Source: PMP191F sp047602185 (GTDB taxonomy: Bacteria; Bacteroidota; Bacteroidia; Chitinophagales; Chitinophagaceae). From it: a stretch of 64,000 bases of DNA. Where the stretch lies: positions 620,001 to 684,000 of the forward strand of contig JASGHY010000001.1 of assembly GCA_047602185.1 (NCBI GenBank), given 5' to 3'. The translations under genes and the position numbers were made by a program. The notes below the pieces were generated by a model. It did not search any database, was not told the origin of the DNA, and saw only the letters and a list, made by a program, of their open reading frames with translations. Of this stretch, positions 37,251-46,069 are shown piece by piece (within the stretch, counting starts at the first letter, position 1; each line of letters opens with the position of its first letter).

Positions 37251-38096
37251 TTAAAATGTATATCCACTCAGGCTTTTCACCATCTGTGGGTTATTGTGAT
37301 TAAAGAACTGGCTATCCTTCGTGTCAAGCGTTGCAATAGCAGCCATATCATCGGCATGTAATTCGAAATCAAACACGCTGAAGTTTTCAATAATTCTTTC
37401 TTTAGTGACCGATTTCGGAATAACAACTACACTTCTCTGTATAAGCCAGCGCAATATTACCTGCGCAATGGATTTACCATATTGCTTACCAATAGTGCTC
37501 AGCAATTCGTTATTGAAAATGTTATTGCGGCCCTCTGCAAATGAAGCCCATGATTGTATTTGTACGCCGTTCTCCTGCAAAAACTGCTGCGTATCTGTTT
37601 GCTGATGAAAAGGATTAACTTCTATCTGGTTAATAGCTGGTGTAAAGCCACTGTTTACAATCAGGTCCATGACCCTGTCGGGCTGAAAATTAGAAATCCC
37701 AATAGCTTTTATTTTACCCTGCTGATACAATTCCTGCATAGCCCTCCACGAACCGAATACATCGCTATAAGGCTGATGGATAAGGTACAGGTCCAGGTAG
37801 TCGGTCTGCAAATTATCCAGGGATCTTTCAAATGCCCGGAGTGTTTTCTCATATCCTGCATCCTGGATCCAGAGTTTAGTGGTCAAAAAAATATCTGCTC
37901 TTGCAATGCCGCTTTTTTTAATGGCATTTCCTACAGCATTTTCATTGCGGTATGCTGCTGCTGTATCTAACAGGCGATAACCTGTTTCCAAAGCTGTTAA
38001 TACGCTTCGTTCACACTCTTCCGGGTCAGTGATCTGGTAAACACCAAAACCCAGGATAGGCATGGTCACGTTGTTGTTTAATGTTATTGTTTGCAT
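37251..38096 (-). CDS. Aldo/keto reductase, AKR5-like
   Basis: A 281-residue NADPH-dependent reductase with the standard (alpha/beta)8 fold. The catalytic tetrad is visible: Asp44 and Tyr49 (LLDTAAAYRNE), Lys74 (TTKLW) and His107 (LIHQP). The cofactor end has PKSVTKERIIEN. The closest recognised type is 2,5-diketo-gluconate reductase-like enzymes, which reduce many aldehydes and ketones. It has no signal peptide and is cytoplasmic, unlike its neighbours. It follows the flavodoxin gene by 10 bp and precedes the SnoaL gene by 13 bp, so the three are one operon. Confidence 0.95.
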   Translation of the reverse strand: MQTITLNNNVTMPILGFGVYQITDPEECERSVLTALETGYRLLDTAAAYRNENAVGNAIKKSGIARADIFLTTKLWIQDAGYEKTLRAFERSLDNLQTDYLDLYLIHQPYSDVFGSWRAMQELYQQGKIKAIGISNFQPDRVMDLIVNSGFTPAINQIEVNPFHQQTDTQQFLQENGVQIQSWASFAEGRNNIFNNELLSTIGKQYGKSIAQVILRWLIQRSVVVIPKSVTKERIIENFSVFDFELHADDMAAIATLDTKDSQFFNHNNPQMVKSLSGYTF

Positions 38097-38106
38097 TATT
38101 GCTTAT

Positions 38107-38724
38107 TTATAGATTTAATTTTCTCAGCCATTCATTCACTGCTTGTCTTACCTGCACTTCTTTTTCGTCCTTCATTACAAACAGTATCCCATCTCTTTCT
38201 ATGCCTCCTTGTACTGAAAAGGCTTCGCGTACACCGCTATTGGGACATAGCTGGTTGATTGTTTCTATGCAGCTACCCAGGCCATAGCCTGCGTTGGTAT
38301 TGAAGGGGACTACTGTTTTGCCGCTGAGATTGTACTGTGTTAAAAAACTTTTCATTGGTGGCGGCAGTTGCATTCCCCAGGTAGGAAAGCCAATGAACAC
38401 CACATCGTATCGTTCAATGCTGTCGATAACTGTTTTAAGTGGTGGCAGATAGCCCGATACATTTTCATTTTGTACCTGCTGTACAATAGCCTGGTAGTTT
38501 TCAGGGTAAGGATGTTGCAGCTCTAATGCAACCAGGTCACCGCCTACCTGTTGCTGTATCATCCTGGCAACCGCTTCAGTATTTTTTGTCCGGGTGAGAT
38601 AAACGATCAACACTTTTTTACCTGGTAAACTATCTGTACCACTAATCACCGGGCGCTCTGCTCTTGAACAGCCGGAAAAAAGTAACATGGCAGAAATGGT
38701 AATTGAATAAACAAATTGCTTCAT
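38107..38724 (-). CDS. Flavodoxin-fold lipoprotein
   Basis: A 205-residue protein with a lipoprotein signal ending in Cys19 (AMLLFSGCS) and a flavodoxin domain: FMN phosphate loop TRTKNTEAVA (about 44-53), the IGFPTWGMQLPP loop near 111-122 that covers the flavin, and AFSVQGGI late in the chain. Flavodoxins carry electrons; an envelope-anchored one could serve exported redox enzymes such as the TAT aldo/keto reductase next to it. It lies 65 bp after that gene and 10 bp before the cytoplasmic aldo/keto reductase. Confidence 0.9.
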   Translation of the reverse strand: MKQFVYSITISAMLLFSGCSRAERPVISGTDSLPGKKVLIVYLTRTKNTEAVARMIQQQVGGDLVALELQHPYPENYQAIVQQVQNENVSGYLPPLKTVIDSIERYDVVFIGFPTWGMQLPPPMKSFLTQYNLSGKTVVPFNTNAGYGLGSCIETINQLCPNSGVREAFSVQGGIERDGILFVMKDEKEVQVRQAVNEWLRKLNL

Positions 38725-38789
38725 TGCACCTTTTTATAGTGGTAATAGTTATTGTTGATATTAGTATTTCATACAAGAGAGCGCACAAC

Positions 38790-39923
38790 TTATCTCCAGC
38801 GTCCTCCCACGATCTCTATTTTTGAAACCTGTTCATTAAACTCCTTTATTTCCTGCGCCGAAAACCTAATGTTTACTGCTTCAGTGTTTTCTTCCAGGTG
38901 ATTGATCTTTGAAGTACCGGGAATGGGTACGATCCAGGGCTTTTGAGCCATCAGCCAGGCCAGGGAAGTTTGGGCAATGGTGGCGTTTTTCTTTTCTGCC
39001 CAGGTACGTATCAGCTCAACCAGTTTAAGGTTTTGTGCTCTCGCTGCCGGAGCATAGCGGGGAATGCTATCCCGCACATCGCCTGTTGTTGAAGTTTGTG
39101 TTACATTTCCGGTTAAAAATCCCGCTGCCAATGGCCCCCAGCAAACCAAACCAATGCCCAGTTCTTCCAGCGTAGGAATAATGTCATTTTCTACGCCACG
39201 CCACATCAGGGAATATTCGCTTTGCAGAGCAGCCAAAGGTTGTACAGCATGGGCTTTTCGTATATTTACGGCATCCGCCTCACTCATGCCAAAGTTTCTC
39301 ACTTTCCCTTCCTTGATCAGGTCTTTTACTGTTCCTGCTACATCTTCTATCGGAACATTGGGGTCTATTCTGTGCTGATAAAATAGATCAATATAATCAG
39401 TCCTTAGCCTTCGGAGAGAGCCCTCAATTACCTTACGGATATTTTCAGGCGTACTGTTTCTGCCACCGGTGGTTTTGCCCGTTTGCTGGTCATAGGTGCC
39501 AAAGCCAAATTTTGTTTCAATCACCACCTCTTTGCGAAAGGGTTGCAGCGCTTCGCCTACAATCTCTTCATCCAGCAAAGGGCCATAATTTTCGGCTGTA
39601 TCAAACAACGTTACTCCCTTGTCGTAAGCATGGCGGATAACTTTAATGGCCTCTTGCTTCGATGGCGGATTGCCATAGATCTTAATCATTTCCATACAAC
39701 CCAATCCTACGGCAGAAACTTCAAGGTTGCCTAATTTTCGCTTAGGCAAAGATCCCGATGGTTGGCTTGCTTCCTGAGGCGTAGTTGCCCCATTATTGTT
39801 GGCAGTAGAAGCAAATGCATTCATAAGAAATGAACCACCGGTCACTAATCCGGCAGCGCAAAGGCTTGATCTGGTAATAAATTCCCTCCGGTTGGAGTGG
39901 TTTGCTTTTTCATTGTAATTCAT
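38790..39923 (-). CDS. TAT-exported aldo/keto reductase
   Basis: A 377-residue aldo/keto reductase of the AKR11/14-like group carrying a twin-arginine export signal (SNRREFITRSSLCAAG at 10-25), so the folded, cofactor-loaded enzyme should be moved to the periplasm. The reductase part starts near residue 57 (PKRKLGNLEVSAVGLGCMEM); Asp and Tyr are in LFDTAENYGPL, Lys in IETKFGFG, His in LFYQHRID. The NADPH region IPGTSKINHLEEN is near the end. It is the first gene of a minus-strand redox operon and is divergent from an AraC regulator 152 bp away. Confidence 0.92.
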   Translation of the reverse strand: MNYNEKANHSNRREFITRSSLCAAGLVTGGSFLMNAFASTANNNGATTPQEASQPSGSLPKRKLGNLEVSAVGLGCMEMIKIYGNPPSKQEAIKVIRHAYDKGVTLFDTAENYGPLLDEEIVGEALQPFRKEVVIETKFGFGTYDQQTGKTTGGRNSTPENIRKVIEGSLRRLRTDYIDLFYQHRIDPNVPIEDVAGTVKDLIKEGKVRNFGMSEADAVNIRKAHAVQPLAALQSEYSLMWRGVENDIIPTLEELGIGLVCWGPLAAGFLTGNVTQTSTTGDVRDSIPRYAPAARAQNLKLVELIRTWAEKKNATIAQTSLAWLMAQKPWIVPIPGTSKINHLEENTEAVNIRFSAQEIKEFNEQVSKIEIVGGRWR

Positions 39924-39952
39924 CTGGCTCTTTTTGTTAGGGCAAATGTCCG

Positions 39953-40022
39953 TTTACCGGTAGCTCCGGGTATTATACAGATTACTGTATTACCTACCAT
40001 AATTACCGGTGGATACCCCCGG
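39953..40022. promoter_or_regulatory. Repeat-rich candidate operator between AKR operon and araC gene
   Basis: In the 152-bp divergent gap there are two direct copies of TTACCGGT (39954-39961 and 40003-40010), an inverted pair GCTCCGGG (39963-39970) and CCCGGAGC (40018-40025), and a palindrome ATACAGATTACTGTAT (39975-39990). Their position between a regulator and its likely target operon fits an AraC-type operator; no binding is shown. Confidence 0.45.
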
Positions 40023-40075
40023 AGCCTTAGCGCATTAAACAGAATGCTTATTTTTAGGGTAGTAAAAATGAGGTT

Positions 40076-40987
40076 ATGAACGAGACGGTTTATTTCAATA
40101 GTGTGAATGATTACAATACATCTTGCGGGCAGCAAACATTGCATCCGTTGGTGAGTATTTTAGATCTGTCAAAATGCCCACCCCGTAAATGGAAAGCCGG
40201 CACCCGCGTGAAAATGAACTTTGGTGTGTATGGTATTTTTCTAAAGGATGTGGTGTGTGGTGATATACGCTATGGCAGAAATTATTACGACTACCAGGAA
40301 GGTACACTGGTGTTTATTGGCCCCGGTCAGGCCTGGGATGTGGAATATGAAACATCCGGCTATCAACCGCAGGGGCATGTGCTGATCTTTCACCCGGACC
40401 TGATACATGGCACTTCACTGGGAAAGACGATCCAGGATTATAAGTTCTTTTCCTACCAGATGAATGAAGCGCTGCATCTTTCAGAAAAAGAAAGACAAAT
40501 CATACTTGATTGTTTCTCAAAAATTCAGTTGGAATTACAACAATCGATTGACAAGCACAGCAGGAAGCTGATCGCTTCCAACATAGAGCTTTTTCTGAAT
40601 TACTGCGACCGGTTTTATGATCGTCAGTTTATTACGAGAGATAATGTGAACAGAGGGATCCTGGAGAACCTGGAAGCGTTGTTGAATGATTATTTCGCTT
40701 CTGATAAACCGCAAAATGCAGGGCTCCCATCCGTTGCTTATTGTGCAGATGTTTTGCACTTATCAGCCAACTATTTTGGCGATCTGGTAAAAAAAGAAAC
40801 AGGAAAGTCGGCACAGGAATACATTCAAAACAAAGTGATTGATGCCGCAAAAGAAAAGATCTTTGATGCTAATAAATCTGTCAGTGAAGTAGCCTATGAG
40901 TTAGGATTTAAATATCCGCAACATTTTACGCGGCTCTTTAAACAAAAGACCGGTATGACGCCGGTTGAATACAGAAGATTGAATTAG
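40076..40987 (+). CDS. AraC-family transcriptional regulator
   Basis: A 303-residue regulator. The N-terminal part (about 1-190) is a cupin-like ligand-binding domain (GTLVFIGPGQAWDVEY), and the C-terminal 100 residues hold the AraC double helix-turn-helix (LSANYFGDLVKKETGKSAQ, and VSEVAYELGFKYPQHF with FTRLFKQKTGMTPVEYR). It is divergent from the redox operon (39923 to 36719), which it probably controls; the gap holds several symmetric repeats. The regulators of this sub-group often answer to aromatic or aldehyde ligands, but nothing here fixes the ligand. Confidence 0.93.
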   Translation: MNETVYFNSVNDYNTSCGQQTLHPLVSILDLSKCPPRKWKAGTRVKMNFGVYGIFLKDVVCGDIRYGRNYYDYQEGTLVFIGPGQAWDVEYETSGYQPQGHVLIFHPDLIHGTSLGKTIQDYKFFSYQMNEALHLSEKERQIILDCFSKIQLELQQSIDKHSRKLIASNIELFLNYCDRFYDRQFITRDNVNRGILENLEALLNDYFASDKPQNAGLPSVAYCADVLHLSANYFGDLVKKETGKSAQEYIQNKVIDAAKEKIFDANKSVSEVAYELGFKYPQHFTRLFKQKTGMTPVEYRRLN

Positions 40988-41166
40988 GCATTCTGCTTAA
41001 TGACAGAGCATTTTATTGTGTTTGATATCGCATGCTCAGTATCATGTAAAAAGCGCTGCAAGTCAGTGTTTTTTGTTTCGTGTAGAGGTGAGGGGGCTGA
41101 ATCCTTCTGTTGCATTACGCTTTCCTGATTCCTCAATCAGGTCATCTGTTATCATTAGCCTTTTAC

Positions 41167-41200
41167 CTTGTTAACCCGTTAACTTATCACCCCGTCAACT
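41167..41200. repeat. Single TCAACTT-type heptad array
   Basis: An isolated right-type array (TTGTTAACCCG onward) of the same family as in R1, R4, R7 and R9. It lies in the 227-bp gap between the convergent araC-type and NAD(P)-binding genes, 15 bp from the latter's stop. A small hairpin CCTGATT / AATCAGG precedes it at about 41125-41142. Confidence 0.7.
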
Positions 41201-41214
41201 GAAATGCAGCAATC

Positions 41215-41892
41215 TTAGTGGCTTGCTTTTGCCAATTGCTGTATTTCATTGTACTCATACTCATGTATGCCCTGCTTTGCCTGCCTGGCGGCAGCCAGTA
41301 TAGCTTTGGCAACAGTGGTATCGCTTATTGCCTTGTATTTACTCAATCCACCGGGTAGCAAGAATGAAATAGCAGGAAAGATAACCTGTGCAATGCGTTC
41401 ACCAAGACGAAACTCTTTTCTTTTGCCCAGTAATAAGGAGGGGCGGAAGATATGTACCGACCGGAATGGAATACCACGTACATCCTCTTCCATACTGCCT
41501 TTTAGCTGCAAATAAAAACTGCCGGAAGCTGTGCTGGCGCCTACTGCCGAAACTACCAGGAACTCGGTAAAGCCCTGTTGTACGGCGCGTCTTGCTGTAT
41601 TTACAGGGATATCATAATCTACTTTGCGATAAGCCTCTTTATTGCCCTTCACTTTGCTGCGGGTAGTGCCCACACAGCAAAAAACAGCATCTCCTTCGCC
41701 CAGTTTGGCAGAGAGATCGTTGAGGTCATTAAAATCTACTATACGGATCTCCAGTTTGGGATGCGAAAGCGGTATTGGCCTGCGTACCAGTAATACGATC
41801 TTACCGAAAGTAGCATCCTGCAACAGCTCCTGTACCAATTGTTCACCAATAAGACCGGTAGCGCCGATAACAACTGCTGTTTGTGCCTGCAT
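41215..41892 (-). CDS. NAD(P)-binding Rossmann-fold protein, HTATIP2-like
   Basis: A 225-residue atypical short-chain dehydrogenase. The dinucleotide loop is at the N-terminus (VVIGATGLIGEQLVQELL, about 7-24), followed by an acidic switch (IRIVDFNDL), AVFCCVGTTRSKVKG, and the LVVSAVGASTASGSFYLQLKG segment in the active-site region, as in the HTATIP2/TIP30 group of NAD(P)H-binding proteins. The role in bacteria is unclear. Its start codon is only 32 bp from the start of murB on the other strand. Confidence 0.9.
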   Translation of the reverse strand: MQAQTAVVIGATGLIGEQLVQELLQDATFGKIVLLVRRPIPLSHPKLEIRIVDFNDLNDLSAKLGEGDAVFCCVGTTRSKVKGNKEAYRKVDYDIPVNTARRAVQQGFTEFLVVSAVGASTASGSFYLQLKGSMEEDVRGIPFRSVHIFRPSLLLGKRKEFRLGERIAQVIFPAISFLLPGGLSKYKAISDTTVAKAILAAARQAKQGIHEYEYNEIQQLAKASH

Positions 41893-41924
41893 AATTTGTT
41901 AATTTGTGCCTTAGACTGGTATTT

Positions 41925-42941
41925 ATGCAAATTGATCAAAATATTTCACTCCGTCAATACAACACTATGGGTATTGACGCCCGTGCCCGGTACTTTTCGC
42001 GTTTTTCATCACAGGAGCAGTTAGCGCAATTGCTGGATGAGTTTACTGCTAACGGACAGCAACACCTTGTACTGGGTGGAGGTAGCAATATACTATTTAC
42101 CCACGATTTTGATGGACTTGTATTGAAAAATGAAATTTCGGGTATTCATATTGTAAAGGAAGACGAGGATTACGTGTACGTAAAAGCGGGAGCAGGTGAA
42201 AACTGGCACCGGTTTGTTCAATACTGTATCGGGCGTAATTGGGCAGGGGTGGAGAACCTGTCGCTGATCCCCGGCAATGTAGGTGCCAGCCCTATGCAGA
42301 ATATAGGCGCTTATGGCGTGGAAATAAAAGATGTATTTGAATCGCTGGAAGCATATCATATCCACGAGCAGCATGTACAGACCTTTTCAGCACAGGATTG
42401 TGCATTTGGTTATCGCGAAAGTGTCTTTAAAAGGAAATACCGTGGTCAGTTTGTGATCCTTTCTGTAACCTACAGGCTTAGCAAAAGGCCACATTTTCAT
42501 ACAACATATGGAGCTATTCAGCATGAACTGGAGAAAATGAACCTGGCTCAATTAAGTATACAGGCTGTTTCGCAGGCAGTGATCAATATCCGCACCTCCA
42601 AATTACCTGATCCTGCTGAGATCGGTAACTGCGGCAGCTTCTTTAAAAACCCTTCCGTTGAGCAACATGTCTTTGAGAAACTGAAAGAGCAGTTTCCTGC
42701 TATAGTAGCCTATGCCAATGCCGATGGAACAATGAAACTGGCGGCGGGCTGGCTCATTGAGCAATGCGGCTGGAAAGGCGTGCGCAGGGGAGATGCCGGT
42801 TGTCATGTAAAACAGGCATTGGTACTGGTAAATTATGGAAATGCCAGCGGACAGGATATTTATAACCTCAGCGAAGAGATTGTGCAAAGCGTAAAGGATC
42901 GCTTTGGAGTGGAGCTGGAAAGAGAAGTGAATATTGTTTAG
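41925..42941 (+). CDS. murB: UDP-N-acetylenolpyruvoylglucosamine reductase MurB
   Basis: MurB reduces the enolpyruvyl group to make UDP-N-acetylmuramate for peptidoglycan. The 338-residue protein has the FAD motifs LGGGSNILF (about 51-59) and IPGNVGASPMQNIGAYGVE, the catalytic serine in NCGSFFKNP (near 235), and a C-terminal Glu region. It is of type I (with the Tyr-loop domain, FGYRESVFK). The ATG at 41925 is preferred over a TTG at 41904 because it aligns with the usual start and avoids the divergent promoter. Only 32 bp separate it from the divergent gene, so both promoters must overlap. Confidence 0.95.
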   Translation: MQIDQNISLRQYNTMGIDARARYFSRFSSQEQLAQLLDEFTANGQQHLVLGGGSNILFTHDFDGLVLKNEISGIHIVKEDEDYVYVKAGAGENWHRFVQYCIGRNWAGVENLSLIPGNVGASPMQNIGAYGVEIKDVFESLEAYHIHEQHVQTFSAQDCAFGYRESVFKRKYRGQFVILSVTYRLSKRPHFHTTYGAIQHELEKMNLAQLSIQAVSQAVINIRTSKLPDPAEIGNCGSFFKNPSVEQHVFEKLKEQFPAIVAYANADGTMKLAAGWLIEQCGWKGVRRGDAGCHVKQALVLVNYGNASGQDIYNLSEEIVQSVKDRFGVELEREVNIV

Positions 42942-42952
42942 GCGTTCCGATC

Positions 42953-44260
42953 CTAAGGGTCCAGTGGATCAACGGAACCTATTTGTAAGGATGCGATCTG
43001 GGGATAGAACACAACATCGTTCTTATTCAGTCGCATACCCTTCTTAAATGGAACATACCCCAGTTCCTGCTCACTGCGCTTATCGAGACCAATTTCAAGA
43101 ATATAAAAACTCTGCCCTGCACTGGTGGTTACAAGACATGATTTTTGAAGTGGCATACCATACCTGTAAATGAGGCGGGCACAGTTACGCATGTTGGTGG
43201 TAGTATGCCGTGCATGAGGTTCAATGATCACGGCATTTTCAGGGATTCCCAGTGAATCAACCATGTATTTCTTCATCTCCACTGCCTCGTAGTACTTTGT
43301 TTTGTATGGGTGAACACGTCCGCCTGAAACAACCACGAAGGGAGCTCGTTTTGCTTTAAAATGATCGGCAGCAAGTTTACAACGCAATTTACCTTCTTCA
43401 CTTAGTTTGATCTTTGCACTTTCAGGCCCTGCACCGGGTACCAGGATCACTGTATAATTATAATCATCCCAATTGATCGTTTTGATCCTTGCAACGATGC
43501 TTTTGTTGACAGATGTTTCCAATGGTTCCAGGTCTGCCGCATTTCTAAAGCCATTGATGTCAAGGAACTGCAGTGCAAACTGCATAGTAGGCTGAAAGAA
43601 TAAGCTACTGTTCTTTACTTGTTGTAAAACATCTTTCGATGTTTTACGCACAGTAGCCATGTATTGAGGTGTCAATACATTAAAACTGATAGAATCTATT
43701 TTAGGATAACGGGGTTTCACACCTTCAGCATACAGGGCAATAGCATAATTCACAGCCTGGGCATCCTGTTCCCATGCTTTTATCAGCATATCCAGTGGAG
43801 ACAGGTCGCTGTATAAAATATAAGTACCGGAAGGAGCGAGGTGTTCAGTTACCAGTTTACCCAATGGATTGTCTGTAGCATACAGATCTGCCAGCCTGCG
43901 ACCAATAGCGGTAATTTCTTCTGCAGTGAATTTGATATTGTCTGTATAGCAAAACCTGTTGTGCAGGTTGCACTGATCCTGTGCGTGGGAGAGATTGTAG
44001 ATTTTATCGGAAGCTATTCTTTTCAGTTCCGTATCCTGCTCCAGTAGTTTGCGTACTGCCGGTAATTCCTGGAAAAGCGTGAGCAGGTAGTAGTTCTTCT
44101 GCTGAACAAGATTACTTGTTCTTACAAGGTTATAATCGCTTGAAGGGGCATTGTATTGCTGTGCTACAGCTGCTACAGAAGTAAGGAGAAAGAAGAGTGC
44201 GACGAATAAAAAACGTGATCTGGCCTGGGTGAAATTTATCATGCCTGTCTGGATATTCAT
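42953..44260 (-). CDS. Exported YdcF/ElyC-family protein with long N-domain
   Basis: A 435-residue protein with a signal peptide (SRFLFVALFFLLTSVAAVAQ); the ATG at 44260 or the next at 44242 may be used. Residues about 30-270 are a helical domain not recognised, and the C-terminal part from about 275 is a DUF218/YdcF domain: VILVPGAGPES, HFKAKRAPFVVVSGG, EPHARHTTTNMRNCARLIY. The smaller YdcF protein at 29002 lacks the N-domain. ElyC relatives act in envelope polysaccharide homeostasis; the substrate here is unknown. It is convergent with murB at 11 bp. Confidence 0.85.
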   Translation of the reverse strand: MNIQTGMINFTQARSRFLFVALFFLLTSVAAVAQQYNAPSSDYNLVRTSNLVQQKNYYLLTLFQELPAVRKLLEQDTELKRIASDKIYNLSHAQDQCNLHNRFCYTDNIKFTAEEITAIGRRLADLYATDNPLGKLVTEHLAPSGTYILYSDLSPLDMLIKAWEQDAQAVNYAIALYAEGVKPRYPKIDSISFNVLTPQYMATVRKTSKDVLQQVKNSSLFFQPTMQFALQFLDINGFRNAADLEPLETSVNKSIVARIKTINWDDYNYTVILVPGAGPESAKIKLSEEGKLRCKLAADHFKAKRAPFVVVSGGRVHPYKTKYYEAVEMKKYMVDSLGIPENAVIIEPHARHTTTNMRNCARLIYRYGMPLQKSCLVTTSAGQSFYILEIGLDKRSEQELGYVPFKKGMRLNKNDVVFYPQIASLQIGSVDPLDP

Positions 44261-44296
44261 ATTGGTATAGGGTGATCAAAAAATTATGCCAATTAC

Positions 44297-44502
44297 AGGT
44301 TATTGGTTGTAAGTTTTAAGTTATAGGTTGAATACAACTTAATGCAGAACGCCGAACGCTTAACGCGCAGGCAGTCCGGAAGGAATACAAGTTAGCAGTT
44401 GGCAATTTGCAGTTACCTGTAACTTGTATCCCCATTCACTATTCACCATTGACTATTCACTTGTCTCCGTTACTCACGACTGACGATTCACGTCTCACGA
44501 TT
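44297..44502. repeat. Heptad-repeat locus R6
   Basis: Left-type arrays: GTTATAG type 44297-44331, GAACGCT type 44338-44368, TTGGCAG type 44391-44416. Right-type arrays: TTCACTA type 44433-44460 and ACTCACG type 44471-44502. The TTGGCAG array is enclosed by an inverted connector pair, GGAATACAAGTTA (44382-44394) and TAACTTGTATCCC (44420-44432), matching at 12 of 13 positions. It fills the gap between the ATPase gene end (44504) and the YdcF-like start. This is the most compact locus and shows the shared layout most plainly. Confidence 0.88.
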
Positions 44503-44503
44503 G

Positions 44504-46027
44504 CTAATTAAAATCCTCGCTATCGAACTCTTCATCAGAAAAGGAAGCAGAATTGCCTAAGTTCAGCATAGAGCCCATCAGGTCTTTGAACGAAACTTTG
44601 TTCTCAACGATCTTTTTGCTGATGAGTGAGAATGCTGCCAGGCCATGTAACACAAATTCCATCAGCAGGGCTGCTTCTTTTTCATTGGCACCTTTGTAAA
44701 ACTTCTTCACCAGTGCGTGAAGTCCATCTACACGGTATAGTTGCTGTATTTTTTCTGCATCTGTTGTGTTGAAAAAGATCTCCAGCGCATTTCCCTTGTC
44801 AAACCATGCCTGTACCGAGCGGTAAGGATTTTCTTCCTGTTGCTGATTGCGTTTCTTTTTCAGTGTATCAGGGTTGGGGAAATAGTTGATGAACTGTGTG
44901 CGGATGGCTTTATCCAGCAGGTTCATTGCTACCTGGTAGGGGCCTTCCTGTTCGCCTTCATATACCAGTTCTATTTTACCGGTAATGGAAGGAATAACGC
45001 CCATCATATCACTGATCCATACCTGGGTGTTTTTCTCCTGGTTAATGATAGCGCGTCTTTCTGCAGCACTGATGGCATTTTCAAAAGCCGAGATGCTTAA
45101 ACGGGCAGATACACCGCTTTTTTTATCAACCAGCTCACTGCTACGTGCTTCAAAAGGGATCTGCTCAATAAGACGACGTATCAGGTCGCTGTATTGTACG
45201 GTGGATTTTTGTGAATCAGAAAGGGCGGCTTCCTGTCCTGTAATTTCCAGCGCAGTCTCAATGTTTTTCGGATAGTGCGTCAGGATCTGGCTCTCGATCC
45301 TGTCTTTTAATGGTGTTACTATAGACCCGCGATTGGTATAATCTTCAGGGTTGGCAGTAAATACGAACATGATATCAAGCGGCATGCGCAGTTTGAAACC
45401 ACGGATCTGGATATCACCTTCTTCCAGGATGTTGAACAGTGCTACCTGTATGCGTGCCTGTAAGTCGGGAATTTCGTTGATCACAAAAATGCTGCGGTTA
45501 CTGCGTGGAATAATGCCGTAGTGGATCACACGTTCATCTGCAAAACTCAGCCTGAGATTGGCTGCTTTGATCGGATCTATATCACCGATCAGGTCGGCCA
45601 CGCTTACATCAGGCGTAGCCAGCTTTTCACCATAACGCTCGCTGCGGTGCAACCACCTGATAGGGGTGGCGTCGCCTTTCTCAGCGATCAGATCGTGTGC
45701 ATAGCGTGAAATGGGTTGCAGGGGATCGTCATTGATCTCACTGCCTTCTATCACGGGAATATATTCATCCAGCAGCGCTGTCATCTGGCGTGCCATGCGG
45801 GTCTTAGCCTGTCCGCGCAAGCCAAGGAACAGGATATTGTGTTGTGATAATAAGGCCCGTTCTACATCTGGAATTACAGTCTCTTCATAACCAAGGATGC
45901 CTTTGAATGTATTTTCTTTTTGTTGTAATTTTTTGATGAGGTTTTCGCGGATCTCTTCTTTAATACTACGTGCTGTATAACCACTCTTTTTAAGTTCGCC
46001 CAGCGTTTTAATTTTTAACTTATCCAT
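44504..46027 (-). CDS. MoxR/magnesium-chelatase-type AAA+ ATPase
   Basis: A 507-residue AAA+ protein of the MoxR / Mg-chelatase-I type, chaperone-like ATPases that work with VWA-domain partners. Walker A is GLRGQAKTRMARQM (about 67-80), the Walker B / sensor region is RSIFVINEIPDLQARIQVALFNILEEGDIQIRG, broken here at its residues near 178-208, and sensor 1 is VFTANPEDYTNRG. The C-terminal 150 residues are helical and acidic at the tip. It is the third gene of an operon with the VWA gene (46572) and an ExbD-like gene (46070). Operon mates suggest a VWA-ATPase pair, target unknown. Confidence 0.9.
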   Translation of the reverse strand: MDKLKIKTLGELKKSGYTARSIKEEIRENLIKKLQQKENTFKGILGYEETVIPDVERALLSQHNILFLGLRGQAKTRMARQMTALLDEYIPVIEGSEINDDPLQPISRYAHDLIAEKGDATPIRWLHRSERYGEKLATPDVSVADLIGDIDPIKAANLRLSFADERVIHYGIIPRSNRSIFVINEIPDLQARIQVALFNILEEGDIQIRGFKLRMPLDIMFVFTANPEDYTNRGSIVTPLKDRIESQILTHYPKNIETALEITGQEAALSDSQKSTVQYSDLIRRLIEQIPFEARSSELVDKKSGVSARLSISAFENAISAAERRAIINQEKNTQVWISDMMGVIPSITGKIELVYEGEQEGPYQVAMNLLDKAIRTQFINYFPNPDTLKKKRNQQQEENPYRSVQAWFDKGNALEIFFNTTDAEKIQQLYRVDGLHALVKKFYKGANEKEAALLMEFVLHGLAAFSLISKKIVENKVSFKDLMGSMLNLGNSASFSDEEFDSEDFN

Positions 46028-46069
46028 TGTTTGTTGTTATCGTCAATAATTGAATGCATCACTGCCGGG

